From Solibacillus sp. FSL H8-0538 (lineage in GTDB: Bacteria; Bacillota; Bacilli; Bacillales_A; Planococcaceae), in NCBI RefSeq assembly GCF_038003525.1, contig NZ_JBBOPI010000001.1, positions 425,001 to 489,000 of the forward strand: 64,000 nucleotides of DNA, in the 5' to 3' direction. Shown here one piece after another: positions 43,454-51,876 of the stretch; the stretch's first letter is position 1; each line of letters begins with the position of its first letter. The translations under genes and the position numbers were made by a program. The notes beneath the pieces were generated by a model. It ran no database searches. It was not told where the DNA came from and saw only the letters and a list, made by a program, of their open reading frames with translations.

Positions 43454-44123
43454 AGGTCATCAGCCTTTCAAAAATCGATTCATGATCGAAGCTTTCAATT
43501 GTACGATTCGCCTCAATGACCACGGATGGCACATTGATAAATCTATTTATTGTGTCGATATTATTTTTTTCTATTGTACGTTGTTCAAATTGGTTGAAAA
43601 CAACACCTATTAAATCGATATTACGCGCCTGCAGTGCCTTGATCGATAATAAAGTATGGTTGATTGTACCAAGCTTCGTATTCGCTACGAGTATGACAGG
43701 TAGTGCGGATTTCTGGATAACATCAATTAATGTCACAGTAGTATCCGAATGAAGTGGTACATACAACCCCCCAGCTCCCTCACAAATAATCGTGTCATAG
43801 TCTCGTTTTAACTGTTCAATGGCTATTAAAAGCGTATCTTCATTAATTGTTTCTCCTTCAAGTTCAGCGGCATAATGCGGTGATGCCGCTATGGGGAAGG
43901 AGTATGTATTCAGTGCCTCTTTAGATAAAGGCTGTAAACTATATTCTAAATAGCTTGTTGTGTCATGGTAATAATAGTGACCTTTATTTTCGACTACACC
44001 AGTTTGTACAGGTTTGTATGGTATCACTTTATGTCCTTGCATTTGCAGATGACGCATGATTAATGTTGTGATAAATGTTTTTCCAACATCTGTGTCAGTA
44101 CCAACTACCCAAAAATGTCTCAA
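43443..44123 (-). CDS. bioD: dethiobiotin synthetase
   Basis: BioD closes the ureido ring of dethiobiotin using CO2 and ATP. The 226-residue protein has the P-loop [10 protein letters not shown] at 8-17, the substrate region YKPVQTG near 37-43 and the second nucleotide motif [11 protein letters not shown] near 115-125. It is the first gene of the operon, starting 40 nt downstream of a BirA-type operator. The operator position predicts repression when biotinyl-AMP is abundant. Confidence 0.93.
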   Translation of the reverse strand: MRHFWVVGTDTDVGKTFITTLIMRHLQMQGHKVIPYKPVQTGVVENKGHYYYHDTTSYLEYSLQPLSKEALNTYSFPIAASPHYAAELEGETINEDTLLIAIEQLKRDYDTIICEGAGGLYVPLHSDTTVTLIDVIQKSALPVILVANTKLGTINHTLLSIKALQARNIDLIGVVFNQFEQRTIEKNNIDTINRFINVPSVVIEANRTIESFDHESIFERLMTYDI

Positions 44124-44163
44124 TGGACTCCCTCATTTACGTGTTTTTTTAAGTTAACCAACA

Positions 44164-44198
44164 TTGTGTTAACCTATTTTAAAAATAGGTTAACACAA
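44164..44198 (-). promoter_or_regulatory. BirA-type biotin operator
   Basis: TTGTGTTAACC (44164-44174) and GGTTAACACAA (44188-44198) form a perfect dyad with 13 nt between arms, matching the known BirA half-sites GTTAACC/GGTTAAC. It is just upstream of bioD. Confidence 0.9.
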
Positions 44199-44258
44199 AA
44201 GGGGTTTTACGTAAATGAATTATTTTATAACTGAATACTGCAATCATTCAAAATCAAG

Positions 44259-44345
44259 TCATGCTGCTACTCTACATAATCTTTCTGCTTCAACACGAGT
44301 TAAATAGTTGAGTGAACCATGTATTTGTTTGCGATTGTGGCAGAT
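44259..44345 (-). pseudogene. IS3-family transposase C-terminal remnant
   Basis: Read on the minus strand, CHNRKQIHGSLNYLTRVEAE then RLCRVAA-stop is the extreme C-terminus of an integrase-core transposase (the HxxxxxxSLNYLTPVE motif). Only about 28 codons remain. No intact terminal repeat or target duplication is apparent. It is the only insertion-sequence trace in the window. Confidence 0.6.
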
Positions 44346-44350
44346 TCAAA

Positions 44351-44394
44351 AAAATGCATTGCATCCTTAAACGAAAGGGTGCAATGCATTTTTT
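44351..44394 (-). terminator. terminator of the amidohydrolase genes
   Basis: ATGCATTGCA (44354-44363) pairs with TGCAATGCAT (44380-44389), with A/T runs on both sides, so it can act in both directions. Confidence 0.9.
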
Positions 44395-45821
44395 TATAGT
44401 TCAACTTTTGGTTTTTGATAAAGGTCGTAAAAATTATAACCAGGATCAAGTGGTGACATGTATGGATCGCTATCAGTACGGTCAGCTAATTCTTGTTTCG
44501 CTTGCTCAATAACTTCTGGGTTCAGTAGTGCCGCAATGGCTGTTGCCGCAATCACTTTTCCAGCGTGCAGTGTTGCTTTATGCGCTTGAGACGTACGCCC
44601 AACTGACACGGCTTGCCACGTATGTGCAGGTGTTCCAACTACCCAAGTAGCTGTGTTGCACTGTGCAGTAGGAACTTTCCAGCTAACATCGCCAACATCT
44701 GTGGAACCAAACATAATAGCGTTCGTTTCTTCAAATGGCTCAAGAATGTCTGAAATGGCTTTTCCTTGTAACGCTTTAATGCCATTAATATCTGACTGCA
44801 ATTCTTGCTCAGTTAGTGTAGCCTGTAACTTCTCCGCGAAATCTTGCTCCTTATCATCAAAAGTAGGAACGCCTAGTGCTTCGAATTGCTCGAACATTAA
44901 TTTTTGTAATGTTGTATTTGGTACAAGGTCAGATAATCCACTTACACGAGGTATAATGGCTGTTGTACCTGTCATTAAAGCGGCCCCTCGAGCGACATTA
45001 TTAACGCGTTCCATAATTTCACGTGCTTGTTTCACACGCGGTGCACGAATATAGTAAAATACTTCAGCTTCGGGTTGTACAACGTTTGGTGAGAAGCCGC
45101 CTGCATTTGTAATCGCATAGTGAATACGCGCTTCTTGGATGACATGCTCGCGTAAATAGTTGACGCCAACATTCATTAATTCAACTGCATCAAGAGCACT
45201 GCGCCCAAGATGAGGACTAGCTGCTGCGTGTGCGCTCGTTCCTTCGAAGCGGTAAGAGCCACCTAAGCATGCAAGAGAGCCTTCTGTCCATATTTTATTA
45301 TGTGAGCTTGGATGCCATGTAAGAGCTAAATCTACATCGTCAAAATAACCATCGCGTACAAGATGCGTTTTACCTGCGCCAGCTTCTTCAGCAGGGCAGC
45401 CGTAATAACGAATCGTCCCAGCGATATTATTTTCTTCCATATAGTAACGAAGAGCAACCGCAGCCGCAAGTGCACCAGAGCCAAGTAAATTATGCCCGCA
45501 ACCATGACCGTTTTCATCTCCAGGAATCGCTTTTTTCTCTGTACTACCAGGTACTTGGCTTAGGCCAGATAACGCATCAAACTCTCCTAAAATTGCAACA
45601 ATCGGAGTGCCGCTACCATAGCTTCCGATAAACGCCGTATTCATGCCTCCAACAGTACGTTCAACGTGAAAGCCTTCTTTTTCTAGTGCAGCGCAAAGAA
45701 TTTCTGCAGATTTTTCTTCTCTAAAGCCAAGTTCAGGATGATCCCAAACACCGTCACTTACCTCAATAATAGCATCACGTTTTTCTTCAATAATTGCTGA
45801 AAGTCTTTCAGTATAACTCAT
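44394..45821 (-). CDS. M20-family amidohydrolase, AbgB-like
   Basis: A 475-residue M20D-type hydrolase. It has WDHPELGFREE near 26, the metal-ligand region GHGCGHNLLG near 104-113, CPAEEAGAGK near 143-152 and TSAHAAASP near 202, plus a late HTWQAVS near 415. This order matches AbgB (p-aminobenzoyl-glutamate hydrolase) and related N-acyl amino acid hydrolases. The lid domain is complete. It lies 35 nt downstream of a second amidohydrolase gene on the same strand, implying a two-gene operon for breaking down amide-linked compounds; the substrate is unknown. Confidence 0.87.
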   Translation of the reverse strand: MSYTERLSAIIEEKRDAIIEVSDGVWDHPELGFREEKSAEILCAALEKEGFHVERTVGGMNTAFIGSYGSGTPIVAILGEFDALSGLSQVPGSTEKKAIPGDENGHGCGHNLLGSGALAAAVALRYYMEENNIAGTIRYYGCPAEEAGAGKTHLVRDGYFDDVDLALTWHPSSHNKIWTEGSLACLGGSYRFEGTSAHAAASPHLGRSALDAVELMNVGVNYLREHVIQEARIHYAITNAGGFSPNVVQPEAEVFYYIRAPRVKQAREIMERVNNVARGAALMTGTTAIIPRVSGLSDLVPNTTLQKLMFEQFEALGVPTFDDKEQDFAEKLQATLTEQELQSDINGIKALQGKAISDILEPFEETNAIMFGSTDVGDVSWKVPTAQCNTATWVVGTPAHTWQAVSVGRTSQAHKATLHAGKVIAATAIAALLNPEVIEQAKQELADRTDSDPYMSPLDPGYNFYDLYQKPKVEL

Positions 45822-45856
45822 TTAAATTCGCCCCTTTGTGAGTAAATAGTTATCAA

Positions 45857-47446
45857 TTATTGTGCTATAGCTGTTTCTTTCTCAAAAACAAGCTCGCCTT
45901 TGTAATACGTTTGCTGTACTGATAGTTCGCCAAGCTTTTCTGGTGCAACGGCAAAAATGTCATCACTGAGCACGACAAAGTCAGCTGCATGCCCGATTTC
46001 AAGTGAACCGATACCTTTAATTAATGTAGGGATTTGTGCATATTTCGTGTAGCAATATAATGATTCTTCCACGCTTACCGCATGTTGTTTTCCTGTTGAT
46101 GTTCCTTCGTAAGCAGTCCGTGTTACTGCAGATTGAATCGAAATGAATGGGTCAACTGGATCAGCCCAAGCTGTAGCAGGTGCATCCGAAGAAAAGACTG
46201 TAGTCATACCGGAAGCAAGCATGTCATCGAATAAATACGTTTCTTCTGTAGGCGCTTGCCCTAAGTTAAGAATATAGCTTTCAATTTCAGCGAACATAAA
46301 AATTGGCTGAGTTACGACGGCAATATTAAGCTCTTTAGCGCGTTGCATTTGTTCTTTAGACATAAAAGTTGCATGCTCCAAACGTACAGAAGGTCCATTT
46401 TCTAGCCAAGGTGTTAATTTTGCAGCTTCCTCGAGTACCATATCAAGTGCGATATCACCCATTGCATGAACCGAAAGCTGAATGTGTAATTCTTGTGCTT
46501 TTTGTAGCGCTTGAACAAGCTCCTCATTCGTTTGCACGATAACACCTTTATTACTCGTGTTGAAATAGCTTTCACTAACAGCTGCTGATTGACCTGATAC
46601 GCTACCGTCCATAAATATTTTCAACCCAGCAATATAGATTTGCTCGCTGCTATCTGTTTGTAGTGAGTCTGTTGTCGCATCCAGCATTTGCTGCCATTCA
46701 ACGTAAAGACCTGTACGGTGACGATAGCCGCGTTTTTCCGCCTCTTTATATAAGTCAAAATAATTCATTGGTTCATTCAATGCCAGCATTTCTGAAACGG
46801 TCGTAATCCCTTTAGAAAATAGTAAATCACCGAGTTGTACAAGTTTTTCTGCTTCTTCTGCAATTGACGGCGTGGGCATTTTTTCAATAAAGAAATCACG
46901 TGCTGTTTCTATAATAACACCAGTTGCTTCACCGTTTTCATCGCGTTCAATAATGCCGCCTGGTGGGTTTGGTGTATCTTTTGTTACGTTAGCAATTTCC
47001 AGCGCGCGGCTATTCACGATCATAATGTGGCCACATGCACGGCGAAGTGCAACCGGTAACTCTGTACAGGCTTTATCTAAATCCCACCGAGTTGGCGTGC
47101 GGCCTTCAGCAAGTTTACCTTCCTCGTAGCCCCATCCAGTGAGCCAGCCATCTGTTGTTTTTTCAGCGACTGTGCGTACTTCATTAATTAAGTCCTCAAT
47201 ACTTGTTACATCTGGTGCAGAACATTTTACCCCAAGTGCCGCATTTGCTAAAAATAAAGGGTGTAAATGTGCATCAATAATACCTGGAATGACACATTGT
47301 CCATTTAAATTGACGGCTTCCGTTGATTCCTTTGGTGATGCATTAATTGCCTGAATAACCCCATTGTCAACCGTAATGGACTCCACAAAAGGTTGATTTT
47401 TGTTGGCTGTAAAAATTTTTCCGTTATAATAAGTTACTGCAGTCAT
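45857..47446 (-). CDS. amidohydrolase of the YtcJ type (Amidohydro_3)
   Basis: A 529-residue metal-dependent hydrolase: N-terminal beta-sandwich MTAVTYYNGKIFTANKNQPF, metal motif IPGIIDAHLHPL near 53-64, GWGYEEGKLAEGR near 103-115, later LSVHAMGDIALD near 315 and VFSSDAPATAWADP near 437 (final Asp). The YtcJ-like proteins hydrolyse unknown amides. ATG 47446 is preferred over 47449 because GGGGG lies six bases upstream. It leads the two-gene unit with the AbgB-like gene. Confidence 0.88.
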   Translation of the reverse strand: MTAVTYYNGKIFTANKNQPFVESITVDNGVIQAINASPKESTEAVNLNGQCVIPGIIDAHLHPLFLANAALGVKCSAPDVTSIEDLINEVRTVAEKTTDGWLTGWGYEEGKLAEGRTPTRWDLDKACTELPVALRRACGHIMIVNSRALEIANVTKDTPNPPGGIIERDENGEATGVIIETARDFFIEKMPTPSIAEEAEKLVQLGDLLFSKGITTVSEMLALNEPMNYFDLYKEAEKRGYRHRTGLYVEWQQMLDATTDSLQTDSSEQIYIAGLKIFMDGSVSGQSAAVSESYFNTSNKGVIVQTNEELVQALQKAQELHIQLSVHAMGDIALDMVLEEAAKLTPWLENGPSVRLEHATFMSKEQMQRAKELNIAVVTQPIFMFAEIESYILNLGQAPTEETYLFDDMLASGMTTVFSSDAPATAWADPVDPFISIQSAVTRTAYEGTSTGKQHAVSVEESLYCYTKYAQIPTLIKGIGSLEIGHAADFVVLSDDIFAVAPEKLGELSVQQTYYKGELVFEKETAIAQ

Positions 47447-47449
47447 CAT

Positions 47450-47767
47450 AATCCCCCTATAGTCTAAAATAAATCCTATAATTCCATAAGCAATAAATAT
47501 GCCAACTTAATACCTTTTTAATAAATGAAGAATTCCGCGTTTTATTTTTAAAAGCACCGAGTAATATGTAAAATTTTTTTTACAAAACATATAATTTTTA
47601 CTTTTTAGGTGATGTATTTATTTGGTGATGCTTTTTTTCATCACCGTTGATGGAGGGATTTTGGATTTCTAAAACAATGTAAAACGAAGGTAAAAAAACT
47701 TGTCGATATCGGAGGCGGTCATATATGTAGTAGCGCAGGCGTACCTATACAATTAAATTTGAAGGAT
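47450..47767. other. AT-rich intergenic region upstream of the amidohydrolase operon
   Basis: 318 nt with no gene. It should contain the promoter of the amidohydrolase operon (minus strand). Oligo-T and oligo-A tracts and a GTGATG-type repeat (GGTGATG twice near 47610-47630) are visible, nothing else. Confidence 0.5.
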
Positions 47768-48397
47768 GCAAGTAAAGTTGCTAAAAGTGCAAGTAAACCA
47801 AGAAATATTGCAAGTAAAAGAGCAGAGTTTGCAAGTAAATGGAGCTATCTTGCAAGTAAAAAAGTTGGGTGCAAGTAAAGCTGCTAAAAGTGCAAGTAAA
47901 CCAAGAAATGTTGCAAGTAAAAGAGTAGAGTTTGCAAGTAAATGGAGCTATCTTGCAAGTAAAAAAGAAGGATGCAAGTAAAGCTGCAAAAAGTGCAAGT
48001 AAATTAAGAAATGTTGCAAGTAAAAGAGTAGAGTTTGCAAGTAAATGGAGCTATCTTACAAGTAAATAAGAAGGGTGCAAGTAAAGCTGCAAAAAGTGCA
48101 AGTAAACCAAGAAATGTTGCAAGTAAAAGAGCAGAGTTTGCAAGTAAATGGAGCTATCTTGCAAGTAAAAAAGTTGGGTGCAAGTAAAGCTGCAAAAAGT
48201 GCAAGTAAATTAATAAATGTTGCAAGTAAAAGAGCAGAGTTTGCAAGTAAATGGAGCTATCTTGCAAGTAAAAAAGAAGGATGCAAGTAAAGCTGCAAAA
48301 AGTGCAAGTAAATTAAGAAATGTTGCAAGTAAAAGAGCAGAGTTTGCAAGTAAATTTAGTTTTCTTCCAAGTAAACCAAGCTTTCCTACAAATAAAA
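47768..48397 (+). repeat. phased repeat array C (motif GCAAGTAAA, 103-nt blocks)
   Basis: About 31 copies of GCAAGTAAA. Blocks begin at 47768, 47871, 47974, 48077, 48180 and 48283, every step exactly 103 nt, with internal spacings 21, 21, 21, 21 and 19. Inter-motif sequences match those of array B position by position (for example CCAAGAAATGTT here and CCAAAGAATGTT there in unit 2), so the two arrays descend from one block. The last block decays with 21-nt steps (CCAAGTAAA, ACAAATAAA), as in array B. It lies between the amidohydrolase operon and the LysE gene, both on the minus strand. Confidence 0.95.
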
Positions 48398-48436
48398 AAG
48401 CAAGAGAATCATTTAAGAATCCCTTACCTTAGTCTT

Positions 48437-49063
48437 TTACAAACCCCCGATAAACACGTAGCCTGTGAAGTATAAAAATAGGAAGCCTGATAGCAGCGAG
48501 AAGACACGCATCGTTTTGGCGCCGAAAAATTTTCCGCCGACACTACTTAAGTAGGCGAGGGTGAAGCCCCAAATGACAGAAATCGTTAAAAAGCCCAGTA
48601 AAAATGGTGTTACAGCTTCCATAGAAGAATCGCCGACTGTTGATGCAACAACGCTACCACCAACTGTTGCAAACCATAAAAGTCCAGTAGGGGAAGAAAG
48701 CACAAGACCAATGCCAGTTAAAAACTGCTTAAAATTGGATCTATCTTTTAATACGCCGCTATTTAAATCCATTTCTTTCGGCTTCCATGCATCGCGGAAG
48801 GATTGCACTGTTAGCCATAATAAAATGATTGTCCCTGCAATCCATAGTATGTTTTGAAAAAATGGATTTGATTGTAGTAGCGCGGCAATGCCAACAACGG
48901 AAAGAATCGCATACGTCATATCACCAACTGTTGATCCAATCGCGTAATAAAGTGCTGGAACAAAGCCCTTTATTATCCCTGTTCGAATTAATGCGAGATT
49001 GCCTGTCCCGATTTCTAATACAAGCGACATCCCGAGTAAAAACCCTGCCATATATAAAGCCAT
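48437..49063 (-). CDS. LysE-family amino acid exporter
   Basis: A 208-residue membrane protein with six hydrophobic segments. The family N-terminus GFLLGMSLVLEIGTGNLALI, the TGIGLVLSSPTGLLWFATVGG region near 115-135 and a glycine-rich C-terminus match LysE/RhtB translocators, which export amino acids using proton motive force. The usual early Pro in the first loop (GPN) is replaced by GTGN. It is monocistronic; the substrate is not predictable. Confidence 0.85.
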   Translation of the reverse strand: MALYMAGFLLGMSLVLEIGTGNLALIRTGIIKGFVPALYYAIGSTVGDMTYAILSVVGIAALLQSNPFFQNILWIAGTIILLWLTVQSFRDAWKPKEMDLNSGVLKDRSNFKQFLTGIGLVLSSPTGLLWFATVGGSVVASTVGDSSMEAVTPFLLGFLTISVIWGFTLAYLSSVGGKFFGAKTMRVFSLLSGFLFLYFTGYVFIGGL

Positions 49064-49307
49064 TTCGTAATCATCCTTTTAACATAATAAAATACCGCTC
49101 AACTTTTTGGCGGATGGGAATGTAATATTTGCTACAAATGCTGTAGAAGTAAGTTAAGTTCAGTAGAACAATAGCAACTCATTGTATCGAATAGGGAAGG
49201 ATGAAATCAAGGAAAAAGTATTTTGATATAATAATTTGGATGATTCTTAATTTAAAGAAAACAAGAGGGGGTGTAGCGTCCAGTAAATCAGGGGAGAAAA
49301 AGACGCA

Positions 49308-49342
49308 AAAAAAGAGGCATCCATAAAGGATGCCTCTTTTGC
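49308..49342 (-). terminator. terminator of the cold-shock gene
   Basis: AAAGAGGCATCC (49311-49322) pairs with GGATGCCTCTTT (49328-49339), T-rich on the minus strand. It may act in both directions. Confidence 0.85.
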
Positions 49343-49372
49343 GCCTAAGTATTTTAACTTAATTCCTAAGAA

Positions 49373-49573
49373 TTAAAGTTTAGTTACGTTAGTAGCTTGT
49401 GGTCCACGGTTACCGTCTTCAACTTCAAATTCAACTTTTTGACCTTCGTCAAGTGATTTGAAACCTTCGCCTTGGATAGCTGAGAAGTGTACGAACACGT
49501 CGTTACCGCCTTCAACTTCGATAAATCCAAAACCTTTTTCTGAGTTAAACCATTTTACTGTACCTTGTTCCAT
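49373..49573 (-). CDS. cold-shock protein, CspA/CspB family
   Basis: A 66-residue single OB-fold RNA chaperone. RNP1 KGFGFIEV (13-20) and RNP2 VFVHFS (26-31) are intact, with aromatic residues at the nucleic-acid face. It binds single-stranded RNA and DNA and melts structure at low temperature. GGAGG lies before the ATG. The gene has a 5' leader of about 140 nt containing a strong hairpin (49626-49679), typical of cold-regulated csp genes. Confidence 0.95.
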   Translation of the reverse strand: MEQGTVKWFNSEKGFGFIEVEGGNDVFVHFSAIQGEGFKSLDEGQKVEFEVEDGNRGPQATNVTKL

Positions 49574-49625
49574 GTGAGAAAACCTCCAAAAAATAAAATT
49601 AATCCAATTCCTTCAGTGATGTAAA

Positions 49626-49679
49626 AATTCACATATTAGAAAAGCGAGCGAACACGTTCACTTTTTTAATATGTGAATT
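49626..49679 (-). promoter_or_regulatory. hairpin in the csp 5' leader
   Basis: AATTCACATATTA (49626-49638) and TAATATGTGAATT (49667-49679) form a 13-bp perfect stem. The loop contains GAACACGTTC, itself a partial palindrome. It lies in the transcribed leader of the cold-shock gene and may act as a temperature-responsive structure (inference). Confidence 0.6.
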
Positions 49680-49715
49680 CATTGTTTACGGTGAAGCAAT
49701 TTAATTATTAACCTA

Positions 49716-49744
49716 ATTGTATAACAGTTTCCCCAATATGTCCA
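49716..49744 (-). promoter_or_regulatory. sigma-A promoter of the cold-shock gene
   Basis: On the minus strand, TGGACA (49739-49744) and TACAAT (49716-49721) are separated by 17 nt. It would start transcription near 49709. Confidence 0.6.
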
Positions 49745-49869
49745 GTTAAATACTTAAATAAATTCAATGAAATAAAAAAATAAGAAATGCAATGATATCA
49801 AGGGTTTGTAAGGTCAAAAAAATAAAGTATTCTCACTTTAATTAATCGAATTTTTAAAAAATATTTTTT

Positions 49870-49952
49870 CGTGGATAAGAAAATATAGCTTTTCCACCCA
49901 TATAAGGAAGGACATCAACGCGCACTATTTTGGCCGAGTTTAGTCATTCTAA
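49870..49952 (+). repeat. dispersed palindromic repeat, copy 6 (diverged long form)
   Basis: CGTGGATAAGAAAATATAGC, then CCCATATAAGGAAGGACATC and CGCGCACTATTTTGGCCGAG, ending TCATTCTAA. The palindrome is damaged but the same order of parts as at 11066-11151 is clear. Confidence 0.6.
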
Positions 49953-50046
49953 ATTTTTTGGTAAAAATAACTTGGATAAATAATAGGTGAACAGGATCGG
50001 GTTGAAAAATTAAAAGACCAGCTAACAAAAAACATTTCGGAGTATA

Positions 50047-50305
50047 TGTGGATAACGGATGAATGACCGCAAACGCGAAATTCCATACTAATAGAAGAAA
50101 CGCATTTTTCTCATAGTAGGAAGGTACGTTTTTTGTGTTCATCCACAACGTTATCCACCTATCCACGTAGCAATCGGTATTAATATCAGAAAAATAAGAA
50201 GTTTTACACATTATTCACAATGAGCGGTGTATAACTCCGACTTTGCATAGGCAATTGTGTATAACTAATTCGACACGCTCGCTACTAGCGAAAAACTTAT
50301 CCCCA
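50047..50305. other. cluster of DnaA-box-like 9-mers
   Basis: A perfect box TGTGGATAA (50047-50055) and near matches TCATCCACA (50139), TTATCCACC (50151), TTATTCACA (50211), TATAA-type GGTGTATAA (about 50226), TGTGTATAA (50257) and TTATCCCCA (50297) lie within 260 nt. No dnaA, dnaN or other oriC gene is near. The rest of 49953-50392 has no gene. Confidence 0.5.
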
Positions 50306-50392
50306 CTTTCTGAGAAGTTAAAAATAAATTGAACTTTTTGCTTCATTCATTTGTATAGTTAATAAATATACAAAATACGGAAGGTGATTCAT

Positions 50393-50770
50393 GTGGATAT
50401 TGGTTGGAAGATTTCATTAATTGTTTCAGGTGTGTTTATGCTAATTATTTTGGCAATAATGATTCCGTTAGACCGCAAGTATATAATACGTGAAAATCGC
50501 AAAATAAATTATAAAAAGACGACAATTTATCTACGCTGGAACGTGTTTGATACACTGACGTTAGTGTTAGCAATTTATACAATTGTCTGTGTGCAAGCTT
50601 TAAATATGCTACTGTCATCTGGACAAACGATTGAAAATCCGTACGTCCAGTTTTTCACGAACCAGTCTCAAGCCTGGGTCATTGTCATTGTAGTCTATTT
50701 CGTGTCCCGTGTTTCGATGACGTTAAAGTCGATTAAAGCTCACTGGGGGGATGAGCTTGATCAGGACTAA
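50393..50770 (+). CDS. small integral membrane protein of unknown family
   Basis: A 125-residue protein with three hydrophobic segments (about 5-25, 50-70 and 92-110) separated by basic loops. GTG 50393 is chosen because GGAAGG lies eight bases upstream; GTG 50384 overlaps that site. Its 3' end overlaps the sigma-factor gene by 20 nt, so it is the first gene of a sigma-factor operon. It may take part in sensing the signal for that sigma factor. I do not recognise the family. Confidence 0.7.
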   Translation: MDIGWKISLIVSGVFMLIILAIMIPLDRKYIIRENRKINYKKTTIYLRWNVFDTLTLVLAIYTIVCVQALNMLLSSGQTIENPYVQFFTNQSQAWVIVIVVYFVSRVSMTLKSIKAHWGDELDQD

Positions 50771-51296
50771 TGAATACAATATGAAAGCTTATCAGGCAGG
50801 GGATATTGAGGCATTTGAGCGCCTTTATGAGCGAATGCAAAAGCCTTTATTCTCTTTTTTATTCCGCTACACGCGTGATGAACAGCTTAGCATTGATATT
50901 GTACAAGATACATTTGAACGTGTGCAGCTGACAAAAGACCGCTATGATGAAAGTAAGGGAACAGTAAAGTCCTACTTGTTTCAAATTGCTTATCGGCTCA
51001 TGATTAATAAATTGAATCGCCGCAAAAAATGGCAAACTATTTTCCCATTTTTGACGCCCATTGCAAGAGTCCGTTTATCCATTGATGATACACTAACAAT
51101 ACAGTGCGCCATTACTCAATTACCGGATAAGCAACGAGCCGTGATTTTACTTGCCTATTATGACGACTTGCCGCAGAATGAAATTTCGCAGATTTTATCC
51201 ATTCCGGTAGGCACAGTCAAATCTCGCTTACATACCGCAATGGCGGCCTTAAAAGAAGCGTTAAAGGAGGAATTCCGTGATGAAGGAAGACATTAA
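50751..51296 (+). CDS. ECF-type RNA polymerase sigma factor
   Basis: A 181-residue sigma factor: region 2 with FERLYERMQKPLFSFLFRYT and DIVQDTFERV (about 22-65), and region 4 with LPQNEISQILSIPVGTVKSR (about 140-159). The ATG at 50751 overlaps the upstream membrane-protein gene and lacks good spacing from GGGGGG; ATG 50781 is an alternative. The following gene overlaps it by 17 nt and encodes a short one-pass membrane protein, which fits a dedicated anti-sigma factor. Confidence 0.85.
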   Translation: MSLIRTNEYNMKAYQAGDIEAFERLYERMQKPLFSFLFRYTRDEQLSIDIVQDTFERVQLTKDRYDESKGTVKSYLFQIAYRLMINKLNRRKKWQTIFPFLTPIARVRLSIDDTLTIQCAITQLPDKQRAVILLAYYDDLPQNEISQILSIPVGTVKSRLHTAMAALKEALKEEFRDEGRH

Positions 51297-51525
51297 AAAA
51301 GATAAGGCTCTGATGCAACACCTAGAGCAGTATAAAGTGGAAGTCCCAGCGTTCACCTCAAAAACGAAAAAAACGAGCTGGAATCGCTTTATTCACTATT
51401 TGGCTTCCCCTACCAAGGATCCTCTAGAACAGCTCTCGACTAGTTCTGCGGGCTACATATCTTTAAAAGTCGTGCCATTAGTAGCAGCGTTTGTAATCAC
51501 AGTTATACAAGTGTTGTTACACTAA
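51280..51525 (+). CDS. putative anti-sigma factor, one-pass membrane protein
   Basis: An 81-residue protein: a charged cytoplasmic part (1-60) with a Lys-rich stretch and a C-terminal hydrophobic segment VVPLVAAFVITVIQVLLH. It has no clear anti-sigma zinc motif. The role is inferred from position only: it overlaps the ECF sigma gene, starts behind AAAGGAGG, and has the topology of a small membrane-bound anti-sigma. Choice of ATG 51280 over GTG 51277 rests on spacing. Confidence 0.65.
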   Translation: MKEDIKKDKALMQHLEQYKVEVPAFTSKTKKTSWNRFIHYLASPTKDPLEQLSTSSAGYISLKVVPLVAAFVITVIQVLLH

Positions 51526-51598
51526 CATATTGAGTTGAGCCATTTCCGTTTGGTGGAGATGGCTTTTTACATGGGGATAAATCCAGTATTTATTCGAG

Positions 51599-51631
51599 TT
51601 ATCCACTTTTCCACAATGAGCCTGTGTATAA
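51599..51631. other. DnaA-box-like triplet, similar to 50211-50234
   Basis: TTATCCACT (51599-51607), TTTTCCACA (51607-51615) and TGTGTATAA (51623-51631). The CCACAATGAGC...TGTATAA order matches the sequence near 50214-50234, so both sites are copies of one element. Confidence 0.5.
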
Positions 51632-51740
51632 GTTTTCAGAAAATAAAGAAATTTGACGATTTTTGCGGAAGTAAGCTGTATATAAGAGGGGATTTTGTAG
51701 AAAAAGCGTAAACTTAATAAAGTTACTCACAACCCACTTT

Positions 51741-51812
51741 TTTAGTGGATAAGAAAGTATTATTTCCCCATCCACATAAGTAAGGACATCAACACGTATT
51801 GTAGTTTTATTA
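51741..51812 (+). repeat. dispersed palindromic repeat, copy 7 (incomplete)
   Basis: TTAGTGGATAAGAAAGTATT, then CCATCCACATAAGTAAGGAC and ATCAACACG. The right half of the core palindrome is missing. Confidence 0.65.
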
Positions 51813-51838
51813 GGAAAGCCCACTTACTAATAAATAGC

Positions 51839-51869
51839 AAGAGGTAGTGACATGAATTCACTACCTCTT
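51839..51869 (-). terminator. hairpin after the reductase gene
   Basis: AAGAGGTAGTG (51839-51849) pairs with CACTACCTCTT (51859-51869). The minus strand lacks a strong T-run. Confidence 0.65.
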
Positions 51870-51876
51870 GATGGTT

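Noticed and set aside
47766-48432. Three 71-codon frames with ASK / QVN pattern
   Set aside because: They are translations of array C blocks with no ribosome binding site.
50047-50305. Chromosome replication origin
   Set aside because: Only one perfect DnaA box, no AT-rich unwinding element recognised, and none of dnaA, dnaN, rpmH or gyrB nearby.
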